Below, one piece after another: positions 16,929-26,198 of a stretch of 63,253 bases of DNA. The notes beneath the pieces were generated by a model, which saw nothing but the letters and a program-made list of their open reading frames with translations, searched no databases and was not told the origin of the DNA. Source of the stretch: Pseudomonadales bacterium. GTDB taxonomy: Bacteria > Pseudomonadota > Gammaproteobacteria > Pseudomonadales > Ketobacteraceae. Position numbers and translations under genes: made by a program. Within the stretch, counting starts at the first letter, position 1; each line of letters opens with the position of its first letter. The stretch covers positions 1 through 63,253 of the forward strand of contig NZXG01000001.1 in assembly GCA_002701845.1 (NCBI GenBank), written 5' to 3'.

Positions 16929-18083
16929 GTGAACAGAATCGCCAAAACCCTGAACCAAACTGTGCCGGGCAGATTGCTGCAGCGGGTATCCCGGGTTTTG
17001 CCTGGGCTGCGGTCCCGCGGCCCCACGCCACGGGCCAATTCCACTCTGTTACTGAACGCTTATGAGGCGGTGGTCACCAAAATCCAACGGGAAACCTCCC
17101 GGGCAGTCACTGTGGAATTTGAACTGCTGGAAGGGTTCCGCCTTAATTACAAAGCCGGCCAGTGCGTCACCCTGTCGCTGCCGGTGGGCCCCACGTTGTT
17201 TGAACGTTGTTACTCATTTTCCAGCGCGCCTCACGAGGAGCGCTACGCCATTACGGTGCAGCGTATTTTCAATGGCCGGGTTTCCAGCTACCTCAACACC
17301 GGCCTGGCGGTGGGGGATCATTTTTATATTGATGACCCCATGGGTGACTTTATTTTGCCCGCTACCCATCCGGAGGATCAACGCTATGTGATGGTGGCGG
17401 CGGGAGCGGGGATCGTGCCCATCTTTTCCCTGATCAATGATCTGCTGGGAAAAAATCCGCTGGCGGATATTCAACTGGTGTATGCCAGTCGCAATCAGGA
17501 GCAGGCAATCTTCTTTCGGCAGTTGCAGCGGTTGGAGCGGGAGCACCCCGGGTTTTCCGTGCGCTTCCAGTTCACCCGTAAGGATGGCGACGGCCACGAT
17601 CCTTACCGACGTTTAAATGGCGAGAAGATACTTTCGCGGCTGGCGGACCCCACCAGTGCCCGCTTCTATATTTGCGGGCCCTACGGGCTGGTGAGCAAAT
17701 GCACCGAGGCCTTTCAAAAGGCCGGCATCCCCGAAAGCCGTATCTTTATTGAAACCTTTACCAAAGCCCCGGCTCATCTTATCTCCGAACAACTAAAACC
17801 CCGCGCCATTACCTTCTTGCCGGCCACGGTGCTGGGGAAAACGGTTCAGGTGCGACAGCGGCAGGTGGAAACCATTCTGGAAACCGCCCGCCGCAGCGGC
17901 GTGGCCATTCCCCAGCAGTGTACGGTGGGTAACTGCCAAACCTGCAAAATCAGGATTCGTTCCGGTATGGTGATTATGGACGAGCCCAACAGTCTGTCGC
18001 TGGAGGATGCCCGCCAGGGCTACGTGCTGGGTTGTGTTTCCTACCCCTGTGAATCGGTGGTGGTGAAACTGCCCGGGGGCTGA
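16929..18083 (+). CDS. FNR-family flavin reductase fused to C-terminal 2Fe-2S ferredoxin
   Basis: A 384-residue hybrid-cluster-reductase/PaaE-like protein. The FAD domain (about 45-145) has RCYSFSSAP, the NAD(P)-binding domain (about 150-265) has AAGAGIVPIFSLI and YICGPYGLV, and the ferredoxin domain (about 295-384) has CTVGNCQTC plus a fourth Cys in VLGC. Start is GTG 16929 after GGGGAA. It passes electrons from NAD(P)H to an oxygenase, desaturase or hybrid-cluster protein; the partner is not next to it. The first 40 residues are basic and hydrophobic, perhaps a membrane contact. Similar proteins serve fatty-acid desaturases and alkane monooxygenases in lipid-rich bacteria. Confidence 0.88.
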   Translation: MNRIAKTLNQTVPGRLLQRVSRVLPGLRSRGPTPRANSTLLLNAYEAVVTKIQRETSRAVTVEFELLEGFRLNYKAGQCVTLSLPVGPTLFERCYSFSSAPHEERYAITVQRIFNGRVSSYLNTGLAVGDHFYIDDPMGDFILPATHPEDQRYVMVAAGAGIVPIFSLINDLLGKNPLADIQLVYASRNQEQAIFFRQLQRLEREHPGFSVRFQFTRKDGDGHDPYRRLNGEKILSRLADPTSARFYICGPYGLVSKCTEAFQKAGIPESRIFIETFTKAPAHLISEQLKPRAITFLPATVLGKTVQVRQRQVETILETARRSGVAIPQQCTVGNCQTCKIRIRSGMVIMDEPNSLSLEDARQGYVLGCVSYPCESVVVKLPGG

Positions 18084-18090
18084 AGCCGGG

Positions 18091-18309
18091 TCAGATCTGG
18101 GTAAACAGGGTATGGGCAGGCAGCGCTACCGAGGGTGAAGCGGCGGCGGGGCGTTGTAGGGTTTCGGCGTCGTTAGTGCGTTCCATGGCAGGTACCGAAA
18201 TAATTCGATCCCGGGATTCCATGGTCTCCATGGGTTGTTTTATCAGGCTGAACAGCAATAACAATCCCAGGGCCATGGCCCAGCTCAGGGTGATCGATTT
18301 CCAGCTCAT
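18091..18309 (-). CDS. small single-pass membrane protein, unknown
   Basis: A 72-residue frame with one N-terminal membrane helix (about 6-24) and a polar, periplasm-facing tail. ATG 18309 has a strong GGGGGAG 7 bases upstream, which supports it as real. It resembles no family I know. It is convergent with the reductase, 8 bases away. Confidence 0.5.
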   Translation of the reverse strand: MSWKSITLSWAMALGLLLLFSLIKQPMETMESRDRIISVPAMERTNDAETLQRPAAASPSVALPAHTLFTQI

Positions 18310-18424
18310 AAGCTCTCCCCCATTATTTAACGGATACCAGCGGTGGCCCCGTGTTGTTGTGGTACAAGGCTATTATCAACCCAAACCGGGGGGTGAATAC
18401 CATTGGTGTATTTGGTGGAAAAAC

Positions 18425-18440
18425 TGTGACATGTGCCACA
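18425..18440. promoter_or_regulatory. CRP/Vfr-like site
   Basis: TGTGA-CATGTG-CCACA matches TGTGA-N6-TCACA at 9 of 10 positions. It is about 120 bases before the cytochrome b561 start and 120 bases upstream of the divergent small membrane protein. Short sites like this occur by chance, so confidence is modest. Confidence 0.35.
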
Positions 18441-18553
18441 TTTTGTTTGGTGTCGTTGGGTGAGCCACGCATAACCTACTGAAAAACCGAGACATTCAAA
18501 TTTTAGGTTGCAATAGAACCCAGTTCTGATAAACCCGGTCTAAGGATGGATCA

Positions 18554-19120
18554 GTGTTGCCACGGGGGTGGATGGTGCAACTGCGTAATGATGAGCGGGC
18601 TTACGGCTGGATCAGCATCGGGCTGCACTGGCTGTCATTCCTGATGGCGGTGGGGCTGTTTGCGGTGGGCTTGTACATGGTGGGTCTCACCTATTACGAC
18701 CCCTTGTACCATCAGCTGCCGGAGTGGCATAAACTGGCGGGCGCGGTATTGGCATTGCTGACGCTGTTGCGCCTGGGCTGGGTTCTGCTGAACCGGCCAC
18801 CACCCTTGCTGGCGGATTCCCCCTGGCAGCGACTCATGGCCCGTGGCGTTCACGGTGTCCTGTACCTGCTGTTACTGGCATTACCGATTACCGGTTATCT
18901 CATTACCACCGCCGAAGGGGACGCCCTCGCTGCCTTTAACCTGACCCTGCTCCCTGCCATAACGACCTTTGATCCGCACACGGTGGACTGGGCCGGTCGG
19001 CTGCATCTGTGGAGTGGATGGGCATTGATACTGGTGGCGGCAGTACATGGCCTGGCGGCTCTCAAGCATCATTTTCTGGATCGGGATACCACTCTGATCC
19101 GCATGTTGAAAAGCAGTTAA
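18554..19120 (+). CDS. yceJ: cytochrome b561 family protein (YceJ-like)
   Basis: A 188-residue protein with four membrane helices and heme-ligating histidines: His in SIGLHWLSF near residue 25, His in PEWHKLAGAV near 61, and the pair around GRLHLWSGWALILVAAVHG near 155-173. It probably transfers electrons between quinol and a periplasmic partner. Start GTG 18554 has AAGGA 7 bases upstream; ATG 18572 is an alternative. It precedes yceI by 27 bases, the same order as yceJ-yceI in E. coli. Confidence 0.88.
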   Translation: MLPRGWMVQLRNDERAYGWISIGLHWLSFLMAVGLFAVGLYMVGLTYYDPLYHQLPEWHKLAGAVLALLTLLRLGWVLLNRPPPLLADSPWQRLMARGVHGVLYLLLLALPITGYLITTAEGDALAAFNLTLLPAITTFDPHTVDWAGRLHLWSGWALILVAAVHGLAALKHHFLDRDTTLIRMLKSS

Positions 19121-19147
19121 TCCCTTAAACCTGAAGGAGCAAGTCCC

Positions 19148-19738
19148 ATGAATGTTAAACCCTATGCGATCGTGAGCGCTGGCCTGCTGGCGCTGTTGCT
19201 GGCGGCCAGCCTGCCGGCCCGGGCGGCGGAGACCTACGTGATGGATACTAAAGGCAGTCATGCCTTTATTCAGTTTAAGATCCAGCACCTGGGGTTCAGC
19301 TGGCTGTTAGGCCGCTTTAATGATTTTGAGGGCCAGTTCGTACTGGATGAAGATAACCCGGAACACTCCAGTACCAAGGTCACCATCGACGTGGCCAGCG
19401 TGGACTCCAATCATGCCGAGCGGGACAAGCATCTGCGGGGCAAGGACTTCTTCCAAGTGGATAAATTCCCGGAGGCGTCTTTCGTCAGTACCAAGATTGA
19501 AAAGACCGGCGAAGAAACCGCGAAAATCACCGGTGATTTTACGCTGAAGGGGGTCACCAAACCCATCACCCTGGATGCCAAGTATGTCGGTGGCGGCAAA
19601 GACCCCTGGGGCGGGTTTCGCCAGGGTTTCGAGGCCACTACCCAGATCCGGCTCAAGGATTTTAATATAGATTACAACCTGGGCCCGGCGGCGGAAGTGG
19701 CGGATATCTATATTTCGGTGGAAGGTATTCGGCAGTAA
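19148..19738 (+). CDS. yceI: YceI-family periplasmic lipid-binding protein
   Basis: 196 residues with a signal peptide (cleavage after the ALLLAASLPARAA segment, about residue 26). The YceI lipocalin-like barrel is recognisable: YVMDTKGSHAFIQFKIQHLG at the start of the mature protein, then HLRGKDFF, FTLKGVTKP and a C-terminal VEGIRQ. YceI proteins bind isoprenoid lipids in a beta barrel. AAGGAG is 9 bases before the ATG. It is coupled to cytochrome b561. Confidence 0.95.
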   Translation: MNVKPYAIVSAGLLALLLAASLPARAAETYVMDTKGSHAFIQFKIQHLGFSWLLGRFNDFEGQFVLDEDNPEHSSTKVTIDVASVDSNHAERDKHLRGKDFFQVDKFPEASFVSTKIEKTGEETAKITGDFTLKGVTKPITLDAKYVGGGKDPWGGFRQGFEATTQIRLKDFNIDYNLGPAAEVADIYISVEGIRQ

Positions 19739-19756
19739 GCCGAGACCGGCAGTGAT

Positions 19757-19796
19757 CAGTGGCGGGGTCCGGCGCGACCCCCGCCACTGTTTACAA
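19757..19796 (+). terminator. candidate intrinsic terminator after yceI
   Basis: CAGTGGCGGGG (19757-19767) pairs with CCCCGCCACTG (19779-19789) across an 11-base loop, followed by TTTACAAA. The stem is strong but the T-tract is short. It lies between convergent genes. Confidence 0.55.
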
Positions 19797-19813
19797 ACTT
19801 ATTCAGAGGTCGC

Positions 19814-20584
19814 TTAACGGAACCTGGAAAAATCCGGTTTACGCTTTTCCAGGAAGGCATTGAACGCCTCTTTGGCCTCGGCGCCCTGCAGCATGTCAGT
19901 AAAGTACTGCTGCTCCAGCTCCATAACAGTCCGCAGCTGCTCAGTGTTGCTCTTGCGCAGCAGCTGCTTGGTGGTGCGAATGGAATTGGGGGGCAGGGCG
20001 GCCAACTGGCCTGCTTTGGTCAGAGCATGCTCCAGGTAATCCTTTTCCGCCAGCACCTCATTGACGATCCCCAGCTCCACGGCGTCATCGGCGCCGAACC
20101 GCTCGCACAGCATCAGCAGTTGCGCGGCTTTGCGGTAGCCCACCATCTGCGGTAGCAGCAGGCTGGAGCCGGCTTCCGGACACAGGCCCAGATTGGCAAA
20201 CGGCATCTGGAACTTAGCCCCCGGCGCGGCGTACACCAGATCGCAATGCAACAGCAGGGTGGTGCCCACCCCCACGGCGGCGCCATTGACCGCGGCCACC
20301 AGGGGTTTGCTCAGGGCCGGCAGGGTGCGCAGAAACCGTCCCACCGGAGAGTCGCCGCCGATCCCGGGGCTGTCGAGAAAGTCCACCAGATCGTTGCCGG
20401 CGGTGAAGCAATCCCGGGTACCGGTAATCACCGCCACCCGCAGCTGAGAATCCTGTTCCAACTGATCAAAGGCATCGCAAATGCCGTTGTACATGGCGCC
20501 GGTGAGGGCGTTTTTCTTATCCGGCCTGTTCAGCCGGATGAGTAATGTATGGTCCAGAATCTCGGTAAGTATCTGTTCGGTCAT
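19814..20584 (-). CDS. enoyl-CoA hydratase/isomerase family protein
   Basis: A 256-residue crotonase-fold enzyme. The oxyanion-hole segments are TGTRDCFTAGNDLVDFL (near residue 55) and AAVNGAAVGVGTTLLLHCDLVYA (near 98-120). The second catalytic Glu region reads PFANLGLCPEAGSSLLL. The pattern resembles enoyl-CoA isomerase/hydratase members that act on fatty acyl-CoA. It overlaps the thioesterase gene by 4 bases (ATGA), so both are translated from one mRNA with the oxidoreductase upstream. Confidence 0.9.
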   Translation of the reverse strand: MTEQILTEILDHTLLIRLNRPDKKNALTGAMYNGICDAFDQLEQDSQLRVAVITGTRDCFTAGNDLVDFLDSPGIGGDSPVGRFLRTLPALSKPLVAAVNGAAVGVGTTLLLHCDLVYAAPGAKFQMPFANLGLCPEAGSSLLLPQMVGYRKAAQLLMLCERFGADDAVELGIVNEVLAEKDYLEHALTKAGQLAALPPNSIRTTKQLLRKSNTEQLRTVMELEQQYFTDMLQGAEAKEAFNAFLEKRKPDFSRFR

Positions 20585-21192
20585 TGTATGCGTTCCTGAT
20601 TGTTGTCGGCCTGAGTGCGCGCGACCGTCTGACTGGCTTCCCCGTGGTCGCCGGTGACCACCGGAGTTTCCCCCCGCTGGGCCTGCACCAGCAGGTTAAG
20701 GTGGCGGGCGCTGTCGAGCAAGGGGGGTGGCTGCAGCCCGGGGGCGATTTCGGCAAAGGCCAGCATGGGTGACTCCCGGCGCTTGGTTTTGCTGTTGACC
20801 ATGGCCATGCGGATTACCGCCGCGGTGAACACGGTTTGCCGGTGACTCATTACCTGCTCCATATAGATGTATTTTTCATCCCAGCTGCTGATGCGGGTGG
20901 ACACCTTGAAGCGTTGAAACGGGCGGATCTCCTTCACATAACTGATCTCTGTATTGGCGATCAGCGCTTTGTAACCACGCCCGTGCATATCCTGCAGCCA
21001 GGGCGTGTGGATCATGTTTTCCACCCGGCCCCGCTCCAGGTATTTGAGGTACTTCACGTTGTTCATGTGGATATTGGCATCCAGATCCCAGGGCATGCAG
21101 CGGTATTCCACGAACACCCAGTCCAGCAGGGATTTGCTGGGTTTGATTTTTTGGATGTGCAAAGCGATGAGAAAGCGAAGTAAAAACCACAT
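20581..21192 (-). CDS. hot-dog thioesterase-like protein (THEM6-like)
   Basis: Start at ATG 21192 (MWFLLRFLIAL...) with AGCAGG upstream gives 203 residues; the longer frame adds only unconserved sequence. After a short hydrophobic N-terminus the hot-dog domain (about 30-150) shows DLDANIHMNNVKYLKYLERGR, as in 4-hydroxybenzoyl-CoA-type thioesterases of the mesenchymal stem cell/THEM6 group. The last 45 residues are polar. Likely substrate is an acyl-CoA. It lies between enoyl-CoA hydratase and the quinone oxidoreductase. Confidence 0.82.
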   Translation of the reverse strand: MWFLLRFLIALHIQKIKPSKSLLDWVFVEYRCMPWDLDANIHMNNVKYLKYLERGRVENMIHTPWLQDMHGRGYKALIANTEISYVKEIRPFQRFKVSTRISSWDEKYIYMEQVMSHRQTVFTAAVIRMAMVNSKTKRRESPMLAFAEIAPGLQPPPLLDSARHLNLLVQAQRGETPVVTGDHGEASQTVARTQADNNQERIQ

Positions 21193-21232
21193 GGTACTGC
21201 CTGCTGTTAAGTGATGGCCCGGGCCGTTGTGT

Positions 21233-22210
21233 TTATTCGGTGGTGAGCACAACTTTGCCCACGGAGCGGCGTTGCAATAACAGATTCATGGCGTCGGCCA
21301 CCTGTTCCAAAGGGAAACTGGCGCAGACATAGGGGCTCAGCTGGCCCGCCATGGCCCATTGAAACAGTTGCTGAAAGTTATCCCGGTTGGCCTCCGGTTC
21401 CCGGGCGATGGAGTTGCCCCAGAACACGCCCACCACCGAGGAGCTTTTCAGCAACATCAGGTTCGCCGGGAGCGCCGGAATTTCGCCACTGGCAAAGCCC
21501 ACCACCAGCAGGCGGCCGTTCCAGTTAATGCAGCGCAGGGCGGTTTGGGTGTAATCGCCGCCCACCGCGTCATAAATCACGTCGGCCCCGTTGCCGCCGG
21601 TGAGCTGTTTGACCTGGTCCTTCCAGTCCGCTTCCGAGTAATTCACCAGGTGGTCGGCGCCGCGCTCTTTACACACCGCCAGCTTCTCCGGATTGCCGCC
21701 GGCGGCGATCACCGTGGCGCCCATCAGCTTGCCCAGCTCCACCGCCGCCAGACCCACACCCCCGGACGCGCCCAGCACCAGCAGGGTTTCGCCGGCCTGC
21801 AACCGGCCCCGTTGGTTGAGGGCGTAGTATGAAGTGCCATAAATCATGGTGAAGGCAGCCGCCTGCTCAAAACTGAGGGTTTCCGGCATGGGAAAACAGC
21901 TGGCTTCCGGCACCGCGATCTGTTCTGCAAATGCGCCGACAAAGGCAAAGCCCATAACCTTGTCACCGGGTTTGAACCGGCTGACCTTGTCCCCCACCGC
22001 CTGCACCACCCCGGCCACTTCATTGCCGGGTATAAAAGGCAGCGGCGGCTTGATTTGATACTGGTTCTGGATAATCAGGGTGTCGGGGAAGTTGACCCCG
22101 GCGGCTTTGACCTGAATCAGCACATCGCTGGCCCCGGGCTGGGGGGCGGGCACATCCGCCACCACCAGCTTTTCCGCCGGACCGTATTCTTGACACCGCA
22201 CCGCTCTCAT
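21233..22210 (-). CDS. NADPH:quinone oxidoreductase family (zinc-free MDR)
   Basis: A 325-residue medium-chain reductase. It starts with MRAVRCQEYGPAE and has VNFPDTLIIQN, PFIPGNEVAGVV, and the NADPH-binding LVLGASGGVGLAAVELGKLMGA near residue 145. Catalytic zinc ligands are absent, which fits quinone or enoyl reductase members. GGAG lies 8 bases before ATG 22210. First gene of a three-gene minus-strand set with acyl-CoA enzymes, so an acyl/enoyl substrate is possible. Confidence 0.9.
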   Translation of the reverse strand: MRAVRCQEYGPAEKLVVADVPAPQPGASDVLIQVKAAGVNFPDTLIIQNQYQIKPPLPFIPGNEVAGVVQAVGDKVSRFKPGDKVMGFAFVGAFAEQIAVPEASCFPMPETLSFEQAAAFTMIYGTSYYALNQRGRLQAGETLLVLGASGGVGLAAVELGKLMGATVIAAGGNPEKLAVCKERGADHLVNYSEADWKDQVKQLTGGNGADVIYDAVGGDYTQTALRCINWNGRLLVVGFASGEIPALPANLMLLKSSSVVGVFWGNSIAREPEANRDNFQQLFQWAMAGQLSPYVCASFPLEQVADAMNLLLQRRSVGKVVLTTE

Positions 22211-22286
22211 CGCACCGGCTCCTCAATCAGACTGTGGCAGGGAAGATTACGCAGGGTGGAATTTTGAGGTCAATCATTGGTGGGTG

Positions 22287-22328
22287 CACTGGCTGAAAAC
22301 GCTAATTAACTGTCAGTTTTGGCCAGTG
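22287..22328. repeat. long interrupted dyad between divergent lipid genes
   Basis: CACTGGC (22287-22293) pairs with GCCAGTG (22322-22328), and inside it AAAAC (22296-22300) pairs with GTTTT (22316-22320). The centre is near 22308 within the 246-base gap between the oxidoreductase (minus) and the SDR gene (plus). It could be a shared operator or an RNA hairpin. Confidence 0.4.
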
Positions 22329-22456
22329 GCGTGTTGAAACTGCCCTTATTATACTCCGGGCAAACCCGAAAAAATCCGCACAACCGCCCGCTGGCGATTG
22401 TGTTTGAGCTGAAACCCAGCATCAATCAACCGCTGGCAAGCAAATGAGGTGAGACT

Positions 22457-23227
22457 ATGGAACTGCAAAACCGCGTGGCTGTTGTAACCGGGGGTGCCTC
22501 CGGCCTGGGTCGCGCCACCGTGGAAGCCTTTCTGGCCCGGGGCGCCCGGGTGGTGATTTTTGATTTGAACCGGGATGCCGGCACCAAAACGGCGGCGGAA
22601 CTGGGGGGCCACTGTCAATTTGAGGCGGTGAACGTGGCCGAGGAAGCCTCGGTAAAGGCCGCCATTGAACGGGTGCTACAGCAGACTGGCGCCCTGCACA
22701 TTGCGGTGAACTGCGCCGGGATTGGCTCCGCCATCAAGACCTATGGTAGTAGGGGCCCGCACCCGCTGGCGGAGTTTCAGAAAGTCATTGGGGTCAACCT
22801 GGTGGGCACTTTTAACGTGGCCCGGCTGGCGGCGGAGGCCATGGCCGCCAACGATCCGGTTACCGCCGATGGTGAGCGGGGGGTGATTATCAATACCGCC
22901 TCGGTGGCGGCCTTTGATGGCCAGGTGGGGCAGGTGGCTTACTCCGCCTCCAAGGGCGGGGTGGTGGGCATGACCCTGCCCATGGCCCGGGACCTGGCAC
23001 CTCAGGGTATCCGGGTGAATGTGATCGCGCCGGGTATTTTCAACACCCCGCTGATGAACGCCGCGCCGGACGCGGTGAAGGGGCCGCTGATTCAAATGAC
23101 CCAGTTTCCCAAGCGCCTGGGGCAGCCCGCGGAATACGCCCGCCTGGCCTGTGAGATGGTGGAAAACGGCTTCTTTAATGGTGAGGTGGTGCGGCTGGAC
23201 GGCGGAATCCGGATGGCCGCCCGTTAG
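22457..23227 (+). CDS. SDR, 3-hydroxyacyl-CoA dehydrogenase type 2-like
   Basis: A 256-residue classical short-chain dehydrogenase. NAD site is [15 protein letters not shown] at residues 12-26, with Asp in FDLNRD selecting NAD. The NCAGIG motif is at about 87, Ser in NTASVAA and the YSASKGG catalytic Tyr/Lys follow. The insertion [17 protein letters not shown] and the C-terminal [12 protein letters not shown] are typical of HSD10-type 3-hydroxy-2-methylbutyryl-CoA/3-hydroxyacyl-CoA dehydrogenases. It is divergent from the acyl-CoA gene set, in keeping with a beta-oxidation role. Confidence 0.92.
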   Translation: MELQNRVAVVTGGASGLGRATVEAFLARGARVVIFDLNRDAGTKTAAELGGHCQFEAVNVAEEASVKAAIERVLQQTGALHIAVNCAGIGSAIKTYGSRGPHPLAEFQKVIGVNLVGTFNVARLAAEAMAANDPVTADGERGVIINTASVAAFDGQVGQVAYSASKGGVVGMTLPMARDLAPQGIRVNVIAPGIFNTPLMNAAPDAVKGPLIQMTQFPKRLGQPAEYARLACEMVENGFFNGEVVRLDGGIRMAAR

Positions 23228-23322
23228 TACTCAGAGAGTGGCACCGGGCCGCCGGTCACGCCGCCATGGGCAGGGCGGCGGATTCCGGATGTGCTGAATG
23301 CTCGCAACCGGAGCTGACTGCC

Positions 23323-23445
23323 ATGACAAAAATACTGAGAAACCTGGCGCTGCTGATGTTGATAGGGGCGTCCCTGTCTGCCTGCACCACCTGCGATTTA
23401 TCCCTCTGGTTCGGCGACGATCTCTGCGCCATCGGTGAGCTTTGA
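23323..23445 (+). CDS. tiny lipoprotein, 40 residues
   Basis: ATG 23323 to TGA 23445 encodes a basic start (MTKILRN), a hydrophobic stretch and a lipobox LSAC with Cys21, then a 20-residue mature part containing Cys24 and Cys35. CCGGAG stands about 8 bases upstream. The lipobox position is textbook, and Ala rather than Asp at +2 side (CTT) would favour outer-membrane sorting. No family recognised. It lies alone between the SDR gene and the PaiB-like gene. Confidence 0.6.
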   Translation: MTKILRNLALLMLIGASLSACTTCDLSLWFGDDLCAIGEL

Positions 23446-23570
23446 CCGGAGCCGATGCGGGGGCAGGGCAATGAAGGCCGGTTGCCGGATTACCACCGGC
23501 CGCCTATTCTTTGCTTTATGGTTGTCACCTGCTACGAGGTGGCGGAGTTTTTCCGGGCCCGGGCCGCTGA

Positions 23571-24200
23571 ATGTATACCCCTAATTCGTTTTTGGTGTCG
23601 GATCAAAGCACCCTGTTCGACTGGGTTGAACGCTGGCCTTTCGGCAAACTGATCACCTGTCAGCGCGGCCAGTTGGACATCAATTCCTATCCGTTTCTGC
23701 TGGACCGCGACAACCGCATGCTGCTGAGCCATATGGCCCGGGCCAACCCCCAATGGCAGCGGTTGATGATGGCGGATGACTTGGCGGTGTGTTTTGAAGG
23801 CCCCCATGGTTATGTGTCCCCCCGCTGGTACAGTCAGCCCGACGGGGTGCCCACCTGGAATTATCTTTCCATTCAGGTTTCCGGCAGGGCGGAGCTGATC
23901 AAAACCGGTTCCGAGGCCAGATCCGTGCTGGAACGCCTGACGGAGATCAGTGAAGAGCACTATGGTGATGGCTGGCAGCTGCAGGAGCTGAATGAGTCGG
24001 TTCTGACTCAGTTATTGAAGTCACTGGTGTTCTTTCGCATTCATATCGAGGGGATCACCGGCAAGGCCAAACTCAGCCAGAATCGCAGCTCCATGGATCG
24101 GGTGGGTGTGATTCGCCAGCTTCAGCAGCAGCCGGATTCCCAGTTGCAACAGTTGGCCGCCCTGATGAAGGACGCCCTGCGCCAGACCCGGGGCGATTAA
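23571..24200 (+). CDS. PaiB/FMN-binding split-barrel protein
   Basis: 209 residues matching the PaiB-type family. MYTPNSFLVSD opens the protein, then GKLITCQRGQLDINSYPFLLD, LLSHMARANPQW (near 52-63), FEGPHGYVSPRWY (near 76), VPTWNYLSIQVSG and the C-terminal GKAKLSQNRS segment. PaiB relatives bind FMN or heme in a split barrel; some are called negative transcriptional regulators, but enzymatic roles are also possible. It stands as a single gene upstream of ilvD. Confidence 0.88.
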   Translation: MYTPNSFLVSDQSTLFDWVERWPFGKLITCQRGQLDINSYPFLLDRDNRMLLSHMARANPQWQRLMMADDLAVCFEGPHGYVSPRWYSQPDGVPTWNYLSIQVSGRAELIKTGSEARSVLERLTEISEEHYGDGWQLQELNESVLTQLLKSLVFFRIHIEGITGKAKLSQNRSSMDRVGVIRQLQQQPDSQLQQLAALMKDALRQTRGD

Positions 24201-24334
24201 CCGGCACCACCTCAAACCGGCTCCCGCCTGAAACCGGTTCCGGAACAGACCGGCTCCCTGTTGAAGACCGCCGCTTCCTGGTATTCTATTGGGCTCTGAA
24301 CTTCCCAGCATAGCGTGTACAAGCAGGAGGCATC

Positions 24335-26188
24335 ATGCCGGCGTATCGATCCAAGACGTCCACTCAGGGCCGCAATATGGCGGGCGCCCGTGCATTGTGG
24401 CGGGCCACGGGGATGCAGGACGACGATTTCAAGAAACCCATCATCGCGGTGGCTAATTCCTTTACCCAGTTCGTGCCCGGGCATGTGCACTTGAAGGATC
24501 TGGGGCAGCTGGTGTGCCGGGAAATCGAAAAAGCCGGCGGGGTGGCCAAGGAATTCAACACTATCGCCGTGGACGACGGCATCGCCATGGGCCATGACGG
24601 CATGCTCTACAGCCTGCCCTCCCGGGAGATTATTGCCGATTCCGTGGAATATATGGCCAATGCCCACTGCGCCGACGCCCTGGTCTGCATTTCCAACTGC
24701 GATAAGATCACCCCCGGGATGCTGATGGCGGCCATGCGCCTGAACATACCGGTGATCTTCGTATCCGGTGGCCCGATGGAGGCCGGCAAGACCAAACTGG
24801 CGGATAAGGTGGTGAAGCTGGATCTGGTGGATGCCATGGTGGCGGCGGCCGATCCCAATATCACCGATGAGCAGGCGGAAGCCTATGAGCGCAGTGCCTG
24901 CCCCACCTGTGGGTCCTGTTCCGGCATGTTTACCGCCAACTCCATGAACTGTCTCACCGAGGCTCTGGGCCTGGCCCTGCCGGGCAACGGCACCACCCTG
25001 GCCACCCACAAGGACCGCGAGCGTCTGTTTAAAGAAGCGGGCCGGCGCATCGTGGAAATCACCCAGCGCTATTATCTGCAGGACGACGAGAGCGTTTTGC
25101 CCCGGGCCATTGGCAGTGTTAAGGCCTTTGAAAACGCCATGACCCTGGACATCGCCATGGGCGGCTCCACCAACACCATTCTGCACTTGATGGCGGCGGC
25201 CCAGGAGGCGGAGGCGGATTTCGGCATGGACGATATCGACCGCCTGTCCCGTAAGGTACCGCAGTTGTGCAAAGTGGCTCCCAACACCCAGCAATACCAT
25301 ATCGAGGATGTGCACCGGGCCGGGGGTATCATGGGCATTTTGGGGGAGCTAAGTCGGGCCGGACTGCTGCACACTGATGTTTCCACGGTACACGCCCCCA
25401 GTATGGAAGAGGCGCTGGCACAATGGGATATCACCCTTACGGACGACGAGTCCATTCAAAATTTCTTTAAGGCGGGTCCCGCGGGCATCCCCTCCCAGGA
25501 GGCGTTCAGCCAGGATTGCCGTTGGGACAGCCTGGATACGGACCGCCAGCACGGTTGTATCCGCGCCCTTGAGTACGCCTATTCCCGGGAAGGCGGGCTG
25601 GCAGTATTGAAAGGCAATATTGCCCCTAATGGCTGTGTGGTAAAGACCGCCGGGGTGGATGAAAGTATTCTGGTGTTTGAGGGTCCGGCGCGTATTTTCG
25701 AAAGTCAGGATGCGGCGGTCGCTGGCATTCTGGGGGATGAGGTGCAACCGGGTGAGGTGGTGATCATCCGCTACGAAGGCCCCAAGGGCGGCCCCGGCAT
25801 GCAGGAGATGCTGTACCCCACCAGTTACCTCAAATCCAAGGGTCTGGGCAAGCAGTGCGCCCTGCTGACCGATGGCCGCTTTTCCGGCGGTACCTCCGGT
25901 CTGTCCATTGGCCATGTGTCGCCGGAAGCCGCGTCCGGCGGTGCCATTGCCCTGGTGGAGCCGGGGGACCGGATTCGCATTGACATTCCCGCCCGTACCA
26001 TCGACGTGCTGGTGAGCGACGCAGAGCTGCAACAGCGACGCCAGGCCATGGCTGCTAAAGGCAAAGCCGGCTGGAAGCCGGCGGCTCCCCGCCAGCGTAA
26101 AGTGAGCACGGCGCTGAAAGCCTATGCTGCCCTGGCCACCAGCGCCGATCGCGGTGGTGTGCGGGACCTGTCCCAGATCGAGGACTGA
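24335..26188 (+). CDS. ilvD: dihydroxy-acid dehydratase
   Basis: Fe-S enzyme that dehydrates dihydroxy acids in isoleucine and valine synthesis. The 617-residue length equals the E. coli enzyme. Cluster cysteines are in [12 protein letters not shown] (near 122) and [21 protein letters not shown] (near 188-208). SGMGGSTNT-type loop reads [10 protein letters not shown], and the C-terminal [20 protein letters not shown] is conserved. AGGAGG precedes ATG 24335. With leuA it shows intact branched-chain amino-acid synthesis, though not as one operon. Confidence 0.97.
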   Translation: MPAYRSKTSTQGRNMAGARALWRATGMQDDDFKKPIIAVANSFTQFVPGHVHLKDLGQLVCREIEKAGGVAKEFNTIAVDDGIAMGHDGMLYSLPSREIIADSVEYMANAHCADALVCISNCDKITPGMLMAAMRLNIPVIFVSGGPMEAGKTKLADKVVKLDLVDAMVAAADPNITDEQAEAYERSACPTCGSCSGMFTANSMNCLTEALGLALPGNGTTLATHKDRERLFKEAGRRIVEITQRYYLQDDESVLPRAIGSVKAFENAMTLDIAMGGSTNTILHLMAAAQEAEADFGMDDIDRLSRKVPQLCKVAPNTQQYHIEDVHRAGGIMGILGELSRAGLLHTDVSTVHAPSMEEALAQWDITLTDDESIQNFFKAGPAGIPSQEAFSQDCRWDSLDTDRQHGCIRALEYAYSREGGLAVLKGNIAPNGCVVKTAGVDESILVFEGPARIFESQDAAVAGILGDEVQPGEVVIIRYEGPKGGPGMQEMLYPTSYLKSKGLGKQCALLTDGRFSGGTSGLSIGHVSPEAASGGAIALVEPGDRIRIDIPARTIDVLVSDAELQQRRQAMAAKGKAGWKPAAPRQRKVSTALKAYAALATSADRGGVRDLSQIED

Positions 26189-26198
26189 CGGCGGCTTC

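Noticed and set aside
24211-24261. Three ACCGG(C/T)TCC repeats before ilvD
   Set aside because: Short, GC-rich and irregularly spaced; likely chance in this base composition.
24212-25315. Long open frame antisense to ilvD
   Set aside because: His/Gly-rich shadow of a conserved enzyme gene with no motif of its own.
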